This document shows positions 8,383 through 17,027 of a stretch of DNA of 35,629 bases, one piece after another. Made by a program: the position numbers and the translations under genes. Source of the DNA: Propionibacteriaceae bacterium UBA7704 (GTDB taxonomy: Bacteria; Actinomycetota; Actinomycetes; Propionibacteriales; Propionibacteriaceae). Where the stretch lies: the NCBI GenBank assembly GCA_002482525.1, contig DLGC01000010.1, positions 215,942 to 251,570 of the forward strand, written 5' to 3'. How positions within the stretch are numbered: position 1 is the first letter of the stretch; every line of letters begins with the position of its first letter. The notes beneath the pieces were generated by a model. It was not told where the DNA came from, ran no database searches, and saw only the letters and a list, made by a program, of their open reading frames with translations.

Positions 8383-11300
8383 TCAGCGGCGCCTCGGGGC
8401 CGCCACCTTGTGCTTCAGCCGAGTTGTCTTCTTCAGCGTCTGGTAGCCGGACTTGGTCAGCGTGACGACCACACTGATCTTCTTGCCCCACTGCCGGTAG
8501 GTGAGTGTGATGCCGGCCTTGGTGGACTTGGCGATCGCATGACCATTGGCATACCAGCGGTAGCTGCGATGCGTCCCTGCGGGGCTCGCACCGCTGACCG
8601 TGGCTTTGAGCTTCGAACCCACCCTCGCTGCACCGGTGATGGTGACCGAACGAATGCTGATCCTGCCCTTCGCCACTTTCGCAGTCGGTGCCGAGAGACT
8701 GCTGGTAGCGCTATAGCCGGCCAGGGTCGCACTGACTCTCAGGGTGAGGCGTTTGCCCACCAGATTGGGCTTCAGCACCAACTGGCTGCTCGTGGCGCCG
8801 GGGATCACCGCGCCGTTGGCGAGCCACTGGTAGCTCAGCTGCGCCTGGCTCGGCGTCCAGCCGGAGGTTCGAGCGGCAAGTACCGATCCGACGCGCGCTG
8901 TTCCCGAGATCGTGACCGGGCCGGCGGTGATCGCCCCGGCGGCGACCGCGAAGGTCCTCGCCGAGGTTCGCGATGTCGTCTGGTACCCGTTCTGCGTGGC
9001 GGTGATGGTCACGCTGATCCGCTTGCCCACCAGGTTGGCCGGAAGGGTCAGCGTGGACGCGGTAGCGCCGTCTACATCGACGCCGTCAGCCGCCCACTGG
9101 TAGCTGAATTGGATGCCGTCGACCACCGGCTCCCAGTCGCCGGTCTGCGCGGTCAGCGTCTGGCCCACTTGGGGTACCCCGGACACAGTCGGGTCGGGGG
9201 CCTGGCCGAAGGCCACCGGTCCCGACACGGGCTTCGTGGTGAAGGTCGTGATCGGCGAATAGGTGATGCCGCCGTAGCGGTTCTTCACCTCCACGTACCA
9301 ACTGTGGCTGCCCTCGCTGAGGTTCGACCAGGTGGTCTGAACAGTGCTCGGCGAATCGACTTCGGAGACTGCTCCGATCACCGAATCCGTCAGCACTTCG
9401 GCACTGAAGGAGTCGGTCGACAGCGTCTTTTCTGGAGCACTCAGGCCGAAGGCCGAGTATGGAATCGCGAACTCCTGGCTGCGTCCGGCCAGGCTGGCGG
9501 CGTCGGAGTCGAAGTCATCCAGCGACGGCGAGTAAGTACGCACGATGATCTGGCCGGTGCCGTCGGCACCGCCGGTGTTGTCGAAGTGCAGCAGGCGCAG
9601 ATAGCCTTCACCGCCCTCGGGCAGACCCTGGTAGTCGAACAGCATGCTGTAGACGGTGCGATCATCGACGCCATCGCCGTTGTCGTCGATCGCATCGGTG
9701 CGGGTGTAGGCATCGTGATAGTGCCCCGACAACACCATGATGACGTTCGGGTTGGGCTTCACCACCTGGTTGAAGATCACGGTCGGGATCGGTCCACGTC
9801 CGCCGGTGGTCTGGAGGTTCTCGTGGAGGTCGATGATCACCTTGCGTTCGGGGTATTTGGCGATCACCGAGTTCATCCAGTCGTACTCGGCCTGCTGGGC
9901 GCCCCAGCCCATGGCCAGCACCAGCAGATCGACACCGTCGGCCGAGATCAGGTCGTACTGGCCTCGGAACTGACCCTTGGCATCCACATAGGCCCCACCG
10001 AACCACGGGTTGGCGGAGTAGCGGCTCACCGGGAAGGTCTGGTTCATGGAGGAGTAGTCCTCGGCCAGGTGTCCCACGTCGTGGTTGCCGGCCAGCAGCG
10101 AGTAGGGCAGCTCCGCGTCATCGAACAGCTGGTAGGCCGCCGAGGCGTTCGCCCACTGGTTCATGCCGGTGCAGCCGATGCCCGGGCAGGACGCCAACCC
10201 GGTGTGCCCGTCGGGATCGTCGGCCGCATCGGTGGCAGCGCCGGCCTCCCACAGACTCGGATCGGACTTGTCGACCACATCGCCGGTGTGCACGACGTAT
10301 TGCAGGTTCAGGTTGTCGCGCTGCGCGATCAGGAACTTGTTGATCGCCAGCTGGTTGCGGAAGTAGTCCTTGCCGCTGCTGCGCAGGTCGTAGTTGGCGT
10401 TGTAGTACTGGGTGTCGGTCTCCCAGCCGAGGGTGAAGTCGTACTGACTGCGCGGCGTGGCCGCCGGGTTGTAGTCGGTGACGGTGGACTCCCGCGTGGA
10501 GGTTCCGATCGAGGTGTAGCCCGCTGAATGCTGGATCAACACCGTCACTGCACCCTCGGCGTTCACATGGTCGGCTGCTGCGATCATGCCGTCCAGAGTG
10601 AAGTCGGTGGGCTTCGTTGCGGTCGTCAGGTAGCGGTCCACCGGCTCCCAGCTATTGGTGGTGGTGTTGAGCACCGACATGACCACCCGGGCGTCGCTGT
10701 TGGCCGAGCCCTTCCAGTTCAGGTGCACCGTGTAGCCGGCACCGGCATCTGCCGGGACAGCCACGGTGAACAACTGGTAGGGGAACTCGGTGGACGAGGC
10801 GATCGAGGCGTCTACGCCGTCAGTGGTCGCCACCGTGGCCAGGTCGGCGGCGGAGAGGGCTTGGGCCTGACTGCGATCAGTGCTGGCGGTGTCGTTGGTC
10901 ACCCCGGACGCAGCACTCACCCCGTCGGCGGTGGTGAGCCGGTAGCCCTGCTTGAAAGCCACCTGCAGTTTGTCGCCATCGGCCCCGGTGGCCTTGGCGG
11001 TCAGAGTCACGGAGTCTCCGGTGACGGTGTCGCCTTCGGCAGGGCCGGACTCGGTGATGCTCGGATGCTCATCAACGGTGCTGAAGTCGACGGTCCTGGT
11101 GGCGGTGTTGCCCTGGTTGTCGATCCCGGTGAAGACGACCGTGTGGTCGCCCGCACTCAGCTCTACCGATGACGTGGCGTAGGGCAGGACGATCGGATTT
11201 CCGTCGAGGGTCGCGGCGAGCGACGCTACGCCGGAGCCGTCCACGTCGCCGGCTTTGGGGTCGGCGGCAGTGGCGGCCACGGTGATCGCACCGCGCAATG

Positions 11301-14300
11301 TGCCGGAGGCCAGGTCACTGGTGATCTGCGGCGCGGTGTTGTCGACGGTCACGGTGCGGGTGACGGTGTCGCTGCCCGAGGTCGCGGTGACGGTGTGGGT
11401 GCCGTCGGGGGCGTCGGTGGTGTGCCAGGTCTGCGCCAGGGAGTTGAAGGCATCGTCGGGAATGGTGAAGGTCAGGTCGTAATAGACCGGCGTGGTGGAG
11501 CTGTCGCCCATCGCGACCAGCGCGGTCGCAGCCGCACAGGTCACGCTCGTGGGTGCGGTTCCGGCGACTGCTGCGGGCTCCAGCGCGGTTGCACACACCG
11601 AGGGACGCAGCGCCCGTCCGTCGGGGAGAACCAGACGGGCGTTGCTGAACTTGAAGTCGTCGTTGTTCTCGGTGCCGTCGGGTCGAGGCCAGGCCTTGGT
11701 GCCCGAGACCACCGAGACCGTCACGGCCTCGCCCTTGGTCACAGCCGTGACAGGGACGGCGGCGGTGATGGTGCTGGTGTTGGCGTAGGTGCCGTCTTTG
11801 AAGACGGTGAGCACATTGTCGGGGAAGGCATCACCGGTGCTCGGCAGGGCTTTGCCGCTGCCCAGCACGATGCCGTTCTCGAAGAAGGTGTCCGTGGCGG
11901 TCACGTCGATGGCCAGAGTGGGCGCCGACTCGACGGCGGGGGTGAGCTCGGTGAGCGGCTGCCCGTCCAACGCCACCGAGAGCCCGTCGGTACCCGCGGC
12001 CGCGGTGCCCGCGATGCGGGTGTCGCCCGACAGGTACTGCTGATCGGTCAGGTTGAGCCGGACGGGGTCGGCGGCTGTGGCGTTGATCGTGGTGCGGATC
12101 GGCCCCAGGGTGGCGGTGTGGGTGCCGTCGCTGACGGTGAAGGTGTAGTCCAGCCAGGCCTTTCCGATGAGGTCCACCGACTTGATCGTCGAGCTGTACT
12201 GTCCGGGCGATCCGAGCACGAGGTTTGCCACTACCGGTTCGGTGTTCACATTGTCGGAGGTCGTCAGCGTGACGGTCTTGACCTGTCCGAGGCCGTCTCC
12301 GACAGCGACGAGATCATCGACGACCGAGACCCCGAGTGCCAGGTCGCCAGCGTCGGCGGCCAGATCGGGGCTGCCGGTCAGGTCGGTGAGCACCGGGGCA
12401 ATGGTGTCGGCGGTGGGTGTCGTCAGGTCGGCGGGCACCTGGTCGGTGCTGACCGAGCCGGGGGTGAACCCGCGGGCTCCGAGTGCAACCTGGGTCAGAC
12501 CGCCGTCGGCGGCCGATGCGAAGTGGAAGCCGGTCACCGCCGAGGCCTCGGCCGAACCGCCGGTGAACACGGCGAGGTTGTAATAGGCCTTGTCGATGAC
12601 GATTCCGGTGTTGGTCTGGATCTGCAGACCGCGCGCCCCGGAATTCGACATGCCGCCGGTTGCCGTCTCGATCAACTGGGTGCCGGCTTGCAGCGAGGTG
12701 CCGTAGTAGTTATTGAAGTCGGTGGCGGTGAGCGAGCCGTTGGCGTTGTTCTTGACCCACACCACCACGGTGCCGCCGGGTTGAATCACCGGGTCGGACG
12801 GCGTGGTCGGCCACAGTGCCACGGAACTGTTGGTCAGGTCGGCATTGGGGTAGAGGTAGGCAAGGGTGTAGTCGCCGAAGTTGAGGGGGGTGTTCGTGGC
12901 GTTGTAGACCTCGATGAACTCATAACCGTCAGCGCCGTTGACATTGGCCGTGTTCGGCGCAACCTCGGTGATCTGCAGAATCGGCGTGTCGGCACCGGGC
13001 TCCACGGGGGAGGGAGTATCCGTCGGCGTTGGAGTCGGAGTATCCGTCGGTGTCGGCGTGGGAGTATCCGTCGGCGTCGGCGTCGGGGTGGGGGTCGGAG
13101 TGGCAGTGTCGGTCGGCGTCGGCGTGGGAGTCGCCGTTGGGGTCGGCTCGGTCCCCGAGCGTGCGGCATTGGTCGCCTCCGGCGCCACGGTTCCCGGCGT
13201 CGGGGTCTGCTTCGAGGCCCAGATCGGTGCCACATAGGTGCCGTTCTCGGTGGGAGCGGCAAAGTTCGCCGAGGCATCCTTGTCGACATCGGCGGCGGCA
13301 TAGAACGACTGCGTGGCGACGGTTCCGTCTGCGTTGATCAGACGAATCCCGCGGTTGCCGGTGTTCGACATTCCTGCCTGGCCGCTGACCTTCACGACCG
13401 TCACGGCATCGCTGATGGCGTAGTGGCTGCGGAAGTCGGCTTCGGTGAACAGGCTGGTGTTGGGAGCCGTGGTGCCGTCGCCGGCGCTGTACTGCAGCCA
13501 GAACGCGACCGAGGATCGTGCCGGCATCACGGTATCGGCGGGAATGGTCAGCGGCACCACCTCGCTGGCCTCGGTGTTGCTGGGAACCCAGTAGGCCAGG
13601 CTCTGACCTGTTGTGGTCAGGTTGATGTCGTCACCGGTGGTGTTGGTGAGTTCGAAGAACTCGAAGTTGTCCTGATCGTTGTGGTCGGCATCGGCGTTGT
13701 CCGGGTTGATCTCGGAGACGAACAGCGCCGGGGTGGCGACCGTCGCCGGGTCCGGTGCGGCGATCCCCAACTGGGCGCTGCTCACGAATCCCGGGGTCGC
13801 TATGGCATTGGCTCCGGTCAACGGCACCGACAGCGCGTCGGCCGCGGCGGGGCCGAAGTTGGCCGACAGTTCCGTGCTGGCCGAGCCCGAGGTGACGAAG
13901 GAATGGCTGATCTCGGTGGTGCCTTGCATGATCCGGACGCCGTTGTTGGCGCTATTGCTCAGCCCGGCGCTCTTGGTGGCGATCGCGTAGTTCAAGCCCG
14001 ACACCGAATAGTGGGCTTCGAAGGTGGCTTGCGGAACCAGCGCCGCCGCGTAGGAGATTGCGGCCACCATGGTGCCGTGGGCCGGTATGACGACGTCGCG
14101 GTCCAAGGCGAGGGTGCTGCCCGGGTTGGTGGCGTAGTCGGCGTCCGCGCCCGTGAAGTAGTTCACGGTCACGCCCTCGGCAGCCAGGTCGATGGGCGCG
14201 TCGGTGGTGTTGGCCACTTCGATGAACTCATAGGCATCGCCAACATTGATGTTGGTGGTATCGATCTGCATCTCGCTGACGATCAATGAATGCGGTGCCA

Positions 14301-14427
14301 ACGCGGACGTCTCGGCGTAGGCCGGAACAGTGATGCTCATCCCTGCCGTCAACGCAATCGTGAGCGGAACGATCACCCTGCGGGCCTGGCGCCTATTCGT
14401 CCTACTAAAAGAAAACCTCAACACCAC
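8383..14427 (-). CDS. giant secreted lamin-tail/metallophosphoesterase protein with SYQW repeats
   Basis: A 2014-residue protein from a GTG start with AGGGGG just upstream. A signal peptide (arginine-rich start, hydrophobic core, VPAYAETSA) covers residues 1-40. Three lamin-tail-like domains follow (about 45-210, 228-400 and 480-650), recognisable by VSEMQIDT, FVSEINPDN and LQITEVAPNT with YEFIEVxNxT. A Thr-Pro linker occupies about 425-475. Beta-sandwich segments fill about 690-1300. A calcineurin-like phosphoesterase occupies about 1325-1660, with DTQYY, HTGDVVD, GNHDVGH and SGHYHDAY as metal-binding motifs. Three SYQW modules fill about 1745-2014, ending in a basic tail. Lamin-tail domains often accompany secreted nucleases and phosphoesterases, so extracellular phosphate or nucleotide hydrolysis is plausible; the substrate is unknown. 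No LPXTG anchor is seen. Confidence 0.9.
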   Translation of the reverse strand: MVLRFSFSRTNRRQARRVIVPLTIALTAGMSITVPAYAETSALAPHSLIVSEMQIDTTNINVGDAYEFIEVANTTDAPIDLAAEGVTVNYFTGADADYATNPGSTLALDRDVVIPAHGTMVAAISYAAALVPQATFEAHYSVSGLNYAIATKSAGLSNSANNGVRIMQGTTEISHSFVTSGSASTELSANFGPAAADALSVPLTGANAIATPGFVSSAQLGIAAPDPATVATPALFVSEINPDNADADHNDQDNFEFFELTNTTGDDINLTTTGQSLAYWVPSNTEASEVVPLTIPADTVMPARSSVAFWLQYSAGDGTTAPNTSLFTEADFRSHYAISDAVTVVKVSGQAGMSNTGNRGIRLINADGTVATQSFYAAADVDKDASANFAAPTENGTYVAPIWASKQTPTPGTVAPEATNAARSGTEPTPTATPTPTPTDTATPTPTPTPTPTDTPTPTPTDTPTPTPTDTPSPVEPGADTPILQITEVAPNTANVNGADGYEFIEVYNATNTPLNFGDYTLAYLYPNADLTNSSVALWPTTPSDPVIQPGGTVVVWVKNNANGSLTATDFNNYYGTSLQAGTQLIETATGGMSNSGARGLQIQTNTGIVIDKAYYNLAVFTGGSAEASAVTGFHFASAADGGLTQVALGARGFTPGSVSTDQVPADLTTPTADTIAPVLTDLTGSPDLAADAGDLALGVSVVDDLVAVGDGLGQVKTVTLTTSDNVNTEPVVANLVLGSPGQYSSTIKSVDLIGKAWLDYTFTVSDGTHTATLGPIRTTINATAADPVRLNLTDQQYLSGDTRIAGTAAAGTDGLSVALDGQPLTELTPAVESAPTLAIDVTATDTFFENGIVLGSGKALPSTGDAFPDNVLTVFKDGTYANTSTITAAVPVTAVTKGEAVTVSVVSGTKAWPRPDGTENNDDFKFSNARLVLPDGRALRPSVCATALEPAAVAGTAPTSVTCAAATALVAMGDSSTTPVYYDLTFTIPDDAFNSLAQTWHTTDAPDGTHTVTATSGSDTVTRTVTVDNTAPQITSDLASGTLRGAITVAATAADPKAGDVDGSGVASLAATLDGNPIVLPYATSSVELSAGDHTVVFTGIDNQGNTATRTVDFSTVDEHPSITESGPAEGDTVTGDSVTLTAKATGADGDKLQVAFKQGYRLTTADGVSAASGVTNDTASTDRSQAQALSAADLATVATTDGVDASIASSTEFPYQLFTVAVPADAGAGYTVHLNWKGSANSDARVVMSVLNTTTNSWEPVDRYLTTATKPTDFTLDGMIAAADHVNAEGAVTVLIQHSAGYTSIGTSTRESTVTDYNPAATPRSQYDFTLGWETDTQYYNANYDLRSSGKDYFRNQLAINKFLIAQRDNLNLQYVVHTGDVVDKSDPSLWEAGAATDAADDPDGHTGLASCPGIGCTGMNQWANASAAYQLFDDAELPYSLLAGNHDVGHLAEDYSSMNQTFPVSRYSANPWFGGAYVDAKGQFRGQYDLISADGVDLLVLAMGWGAQQAEYDWMNSVIAKYPERKVIIDLHENLQTTGGRGPIPTVIFNQVVKPNPNVIMVLSGHYHDAYTRTDAIDDNGDGVDDRTVYSMLFDYQGLPEGGEGYLRLLHFDNTGGADGTGQIIVRTYSPSLDDFDSDAASLAGRSQEFAIPYSAFGLSAPEKTLSTDSFSAEVLTDSVIGAVSEVDSPSTVQTTWSNLSEGSHSWYVEVKNRYGGITYSPITTFTTKPVSGPVAFGQAPDPTVSGVPQVGQTLTAQTGDWEPVVDGIQFSYQWAADGVDVDGATASTLTLPANLVGKRISVTITATQNGYQTTSRTSARTFAVAAGAITAGPVTISGTARVGSVLAARTSGWTPSQAQLSYQWLANGAVIPGATSSQLVLKPNLVGKRLTLRVSATLAGYSATSSLSAPTAKVAKGRISIRSVTITGAARVGSKLKATVSGASPAGTHRSYRWYANGHAIAKSTKAGITLTYRQWGKKISVVVTLTKSGYQTLKKTTRLKHKVAAPRRR
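13005..13150 (-). repeat. Thr-Pro low-complexity coding repeat
   Basis: Imperfect tandem repeats of a GTCGGCGT/GGAGTATCC-like unit encode a TPTPTPTDTPTPTPTD linker inside the large secreted protein. It separates the second and third lamin-tail domains and is likely a flexible, wall-spanning or O-glycosylated stretch. Such DNA can change length by slippage. Confidence 0.8.
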
Positions 14428-14577
14428 GTGCCCCCTAGTCAGCGGTCATACCGCGGCAAAACTAGGGACGCGAAGTATCCGATCGATGAACGGTATGCAG
14501 CGCGACAACGCAGTTTTGTGAACGATTCAACTCTGAGTGGTCGGCAGCGACAGCGCCGTCAGGTCACAGCTGAGTCC

Positions 14578-15948
14578 TCAACGGGGCGGAGTCGCAACCG
14601 GTTCAGACTCCGCGAGCCCAGCTGTGGCGCGTCGAGCCAGCATGCGTTCGCGCAGGGAGTCATAGATCGGCTTGGCACCCATGAGCGAGGCCGCGAACAG
14701 AGCTCCCGCAGCACCGGCGAACAGCATCGTGGTCAGTGCCGCAGTGGACGTCATCTCGATGACCAGAATCACTCCGGTCAATGGGGCCCGAATGCTGGCA
14801 CTGAACATCGCCGCCATTCCCACCAACGCGAACGGAGCGGCGCTCGCTCCGATCACGCCAATCACCGGCGCTCCACCCACCGAGACCAATACACCGTGGA
14901 ACAGCGCCCCCCACAGTGCCCCCACAGCGAGCAGCGGGGCGAACAGACCGCCGGGGGTACCGGTGGCGTAGGACAGCGGCCCGGCCAACACGCGCACCAC
15001 GAAGATACCCAGCAGCGGCAGCAGGCCGAACTGGGCGCCGCTGAGGATCAACTGGGTGATGGCGTCTCCGCCACCGACCATCAGCGGATTGAACCACAGC
15101 ACCAAGCCGATGATCCCGCCGATACCGGCAGCGCGGGCAGTGGGCGGAATTCGCGAGCCGTCCGCCCAGCGCAGCAGTCGCATCACCAGCCAGTTGTAGA
15201 CCACGCCGATCGGACCGGTGAGTAACCCGAAGATCAGAAACACCCACAGCGCCAACAGTTCCGGCGCGCTCTGCGCAGGGACGAGGAACTCCGGTCGGTT
15301 CGGTTCGATGAACCGCGACACCCCGACCGCGATCGGGGTGGTCACCAGCATGATCAGGGCCACCCGGGTGCGGAACGACTTCGTCACCTCTTCGATGGTG
15401 AACATCGCACCGCCGATGGGGGCATTGAAGGCGACCGCCAGCCCGGCACCACCGACCGTGGTGTAGAGCAGCTTGCGTTCATAGTCGGTCATCCGGAACC
15501 ATCGCCCGACCTCGGCACCGATGGTCGAGCCCAGGTGGACGCTGGGACCTTCGCGTCCCATCACCATGCCCGACCCGATAGCGAGTACACCGCCGATGAA
15601 TCGCGACGGCAACACGCTGGGACCCGGCAGGTCCTCCTGTTCGCGCCACACTGCCTCGACGTCTTGAATGCCACTGCCGGACGCGCGCGGGCTGAGTCGG
15701 GCGAAGACCTGTCCCAGGCTCGCCCCGATCGCCACCATGAGCACCGGAATGAGCCAGCCTGGGCCACCCACGGTGTGGGACCACTCGGCGAGCACATTGC
15801 GCAGCACCGCGGCGCGCTCCAGGCACCAGCGGAACGCTCCGCCGACCAGTCCGATGCCCACTGCGGCCACCACCGACGCCCCGACGAACACCAATTGCGT
15901 TCGTCGCCGGGCCAGCGGGTCGGTGGATGCGCCGAATTTCATCGCCAC
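14578..15948 (-). CDS. ClC-family Cl-/H+ antiporter
   Basis: A 456-residue membrane protein with all main ClC signatures: GSGIQ (usually GSGIP), GREGPSVHLG with the gating glutamate, FNAPIGGAMFTIEE with the proton-side glutamate pair, and GTPGGLFAPLLAVGAL as the GxFxP filter. APLTGVILVIEMT is the conserved late helix. Keeping both the gating and the proton glutamates points to an H+-coupled exchanger rather than a passive channel. There is no C-terminal CBS pair, as in short bacterial EriC-type proteins. The start is taken at GTG 15948, because a TATCCT box lies exactly six bases upstream and predicts a leaderless mRNA; an ATG two codons inside is the alternative. Roles in this family include acid resistance and anion homeostasis. 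Confidence 0.93.
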   Translation of the reverse strand: MAMKFGASTDPLARRRTQLVFVGASVVAAVGIGLVGGAFRWCLERAAVLRNVLAEWSHTVGGPGWLIPVLMVAIGASLGQVFARLSPRASGSGIQDVEAVWREQEDLPGPSVLPSRFIGGVLAIGSGMVMGREGPSVHLGSTIGAEVGRWFRMTDYERKLLYTTVGGAGLAVAFNAPIGGAMFTIEEVTKSFRTRVALIMLVTTPIAVGVSRFIEPNRPEFLVPAQSAPELLALWVFLIFGLLTGPIGVVYNWLVMRLLRWADGSRIPPTARAAGIGGIIGLVLWFNPLMVGGGDAITQLILSGAQFGLLPLLGIFVVRVLAGPLSYATGTPGGLFAPLLAVGALWGALFHGVLVSVGGAPVIGVIGASAAPFALVGMAAMFSASIRAPLTGVILVIEMTSTAALTTMLFAGAAGALFAASLMGAKPIYDSLRERMLARRATAGLAESEPVATPPR

Positions 15949-15954
15949 TCAGCG

Positions 15955-15960
15955 AGGATA
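15955..15960 (-). promoter_or_regulatory. -10 box for leaderless ClC mRNA
   Basis: On the minus strand TATCCT ends six bases before the GTG of the ClC gene, the same geometry as other leaderless starts in this window. Confidence 0.5.
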
Positions 15961-16115
15961 GGCCGATGCACCGGCTGGGCGCGGCGTTCGCCGGAATTCG
16001 AAACCACGAAATCTATCAACGCCACGCCGCGCCCTGGTCACCGGGTCGATCCGGCGCAGAGCTGGTTCAGCGCGACAGCGTTCCGCCGAGACGTTCTCGA
16101 CGCAGCACCGGACGG

Positions 16116-16523
16116 TCAGCTGGAGGCCGCGATATCGAACATCCAGGAGATCCCATATTTGTCGGTCACCTGACCGTAGACATCACCCCACACCTGGCTG
16201 GCCAGCGCCTGGCCGATAGTCCCGCCCTCGGCGAGGGCGTCGAACCATCCGCTGATGGTGTCGAGATCGTCTCCCATGATCGCCAGGGAGATCCGGGACG
16301 TGCCCCAGTCGACCTCGTCACCGGGTTGGGCGTCCGCGGCGGAGAAGGCGAAGCTATCGGTGCGCAGATGAGAGTGCATGGTGCCCTGCGGCGGCATGCC
16401 GGTGACGTGGAAGTCACCGAAGGTGAGAATGTCGAGGTCGCCGCCGAAGATCCCCTGATAGAAGCGCATCGCCTCGACGGTGTTGCCCGGGAAATTGAGA
16501 TACGGCGTCACGGTGGTGTTCAT
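16116..16523 (-). CDS. VOC superfamily (PhnB/glyoxalase-like) protein
   Basis: A 135-residue protein opening with TTVTPYLNFPGNTVEAMRFY, the hallmark of PhnB-type members of the vicinal oxygen chelate fold. The FGDFHVTGMPPQG and MHSHLR stretch, WFDALAEGG and WGDVYGQVTDKYGISWMFD complete the usual order. The ATG is preceded by GGAGG at seven bases. Family members bind small ligands or act as demethylase-like, glyoxalase-like or resistance proteins, and many have no assigned reaction. It lies 83 bases downstream of a small membrane-protein gene on the same strand, with an 18-base palindrome in the gap. The reading frame continues far upstream of this ATG, but that part is antisense to lysC and has no protein-like content. 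Confidence 0.88.
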   Translation of the reverse strand: MNTTVTPYLNFPGNTVEAMRFYQGIFGGDLDILTFGDFHVTGMPPQGTMHSHLRTDSFAFSAADAQPGDEVDWGTSRISLAIMGDDLDTISGWFDALAEGGTIGQALASQVWGDVYGQVTDKYGISWMFDIAASS

Positions 16524-16537
16524 GGTCGATCCTCCAC

Positions 16538-16555
16538 GTGGGGAACGTTTCCCAC
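16538..16555. promoter_or_regulatory. near-perfect palindrome, possible LacI-type operator
   Basis: GTGGGGAACGTTTCCCAC is symmetric at 8 of 9 positions around a central CG, the pattern of many LacI/GalR-family operators. It lies 14 bases before the VOC start, beside its ribosome site. No regulator gene is in the window. Confidence 0.4.
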
Positions 16556-16606
16556 CACGGTGCCCCCGGTGGCGGGCCGTCACCAGTGCCGCAATTGCTA
16601 CTGCGA

Positions 16607-16942
16607 TCAGCGCATCGGCGGAGTCGCCGGAGGTTGGATGCTGGCGCGCCGTTGGTTGCGCAGCGTGCGCTTGACCTGGTTCAACACAATGCTGGCGATG
16701 ATCGCGATGACGATCGCCGTTCCCAGGCTCAGGCTGGTGAAGACTCCCAGCACGATCATGATCGGCCAGATGACTCCGGCGGCCACGCCGATCACCGTCT
16801 CGACCGGACCCGGCGGCGGCACCGTGGGGCGAAGCTGCCCCGGTTGGAGTACCGGCCCCGACACGACTGTCGGCTCCTCGAAACGCGGTTGCTCCCAGTG
16901 CTGATCGCCCGTTGGGTCTTCCGTCGGCGGAAAGCTCGTCAT
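16607..16942 (-). CDS. small membrane protein, unknown function
   Basis: A 111-residue protein. The first 45 residues are acidic and proline-rich (LRPTVPPPGPVE) and probably cytoplasmic. Two closely spaced hydrophobic segments follow, about residues 48-68 (VIGVAAGVIWPIMIVLGVF) and 72-88 (LGTAIVIAIIASIVLNQV), then a basic tail KRTLRNQRR. I do not recognise a named family; small membrane proteins with a proline-rich head are common in actinobacteria. The ATG at 16942 is supported by TACCCT exactly six bases upstream (leaderless promoter). It is divergent from lysC with 85 bases between starts and may be co-transcribed with the VOC gene. Confidence 0.75.
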   Translation of the reverse strand: MTSFPPTEDPTGDQHWEQPRFEEPTVVSGPVLQPGQLRPTVPPPGPVETVIGVAAGVIWPIMIVLGVFTSLSLGTAIVIAIIASIVLNQVKRTLRNQRRASIQPPATPPMR

Positions 16943-16948
16943 AGATCC

Positions 16949-16954
16949 AGGGTA
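16949..16954 (-). promoter_or_regulatory. -10 box for leaderless small membrane protein mRNA
   Basis: TACCCT on the minus strand ends six bases before the ATG at 16942. Confidence 0.5.
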
Positions 16955-17015
16955 GGCGCGGGTGGTAACGACGCCCATCCGGTGAGCCCAGGAGGCAACC
17001 CTGGCCGGAGTCTGG

Positions 17016-17021
17016 CAAAGT
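17016..17021 (+). promoter_or_regulatory. -10-like box for leaderless lysC mRNA
   Basis: CAAAGT ends six bases before the lysC GTG. The first base differs from TANNNT, but the position matches the other leaderless starts, and no Shine-Dalgarno sequence lies closer than AGGAGG at about 16990. Confidence 0.4.
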
Positions 17022-17027
17022 AGAACG

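Noticed and set aside
13005..13150. Regular short repeats that could look like a CRISPR or minisatellite array
   Set aside because: They are in-frame Thr-Pro codons of a linker with no unique spacers.
11395..14289. 964-codon open frame on the plus strand inside the large secreted protein gene
   Set aside because: It is antisense to the 2014-residue protein, whose domains are unmistakable. The product is Gly/Arg/Val-biased with no domain; long antisense frames are common in high-GC DNA.
14290..15225. 311-codon plus-strand frame opposite ClC
   Set aside because: Gln/Arg/His-rich antisense shadow; the minus-strand ClC signatures are clear.
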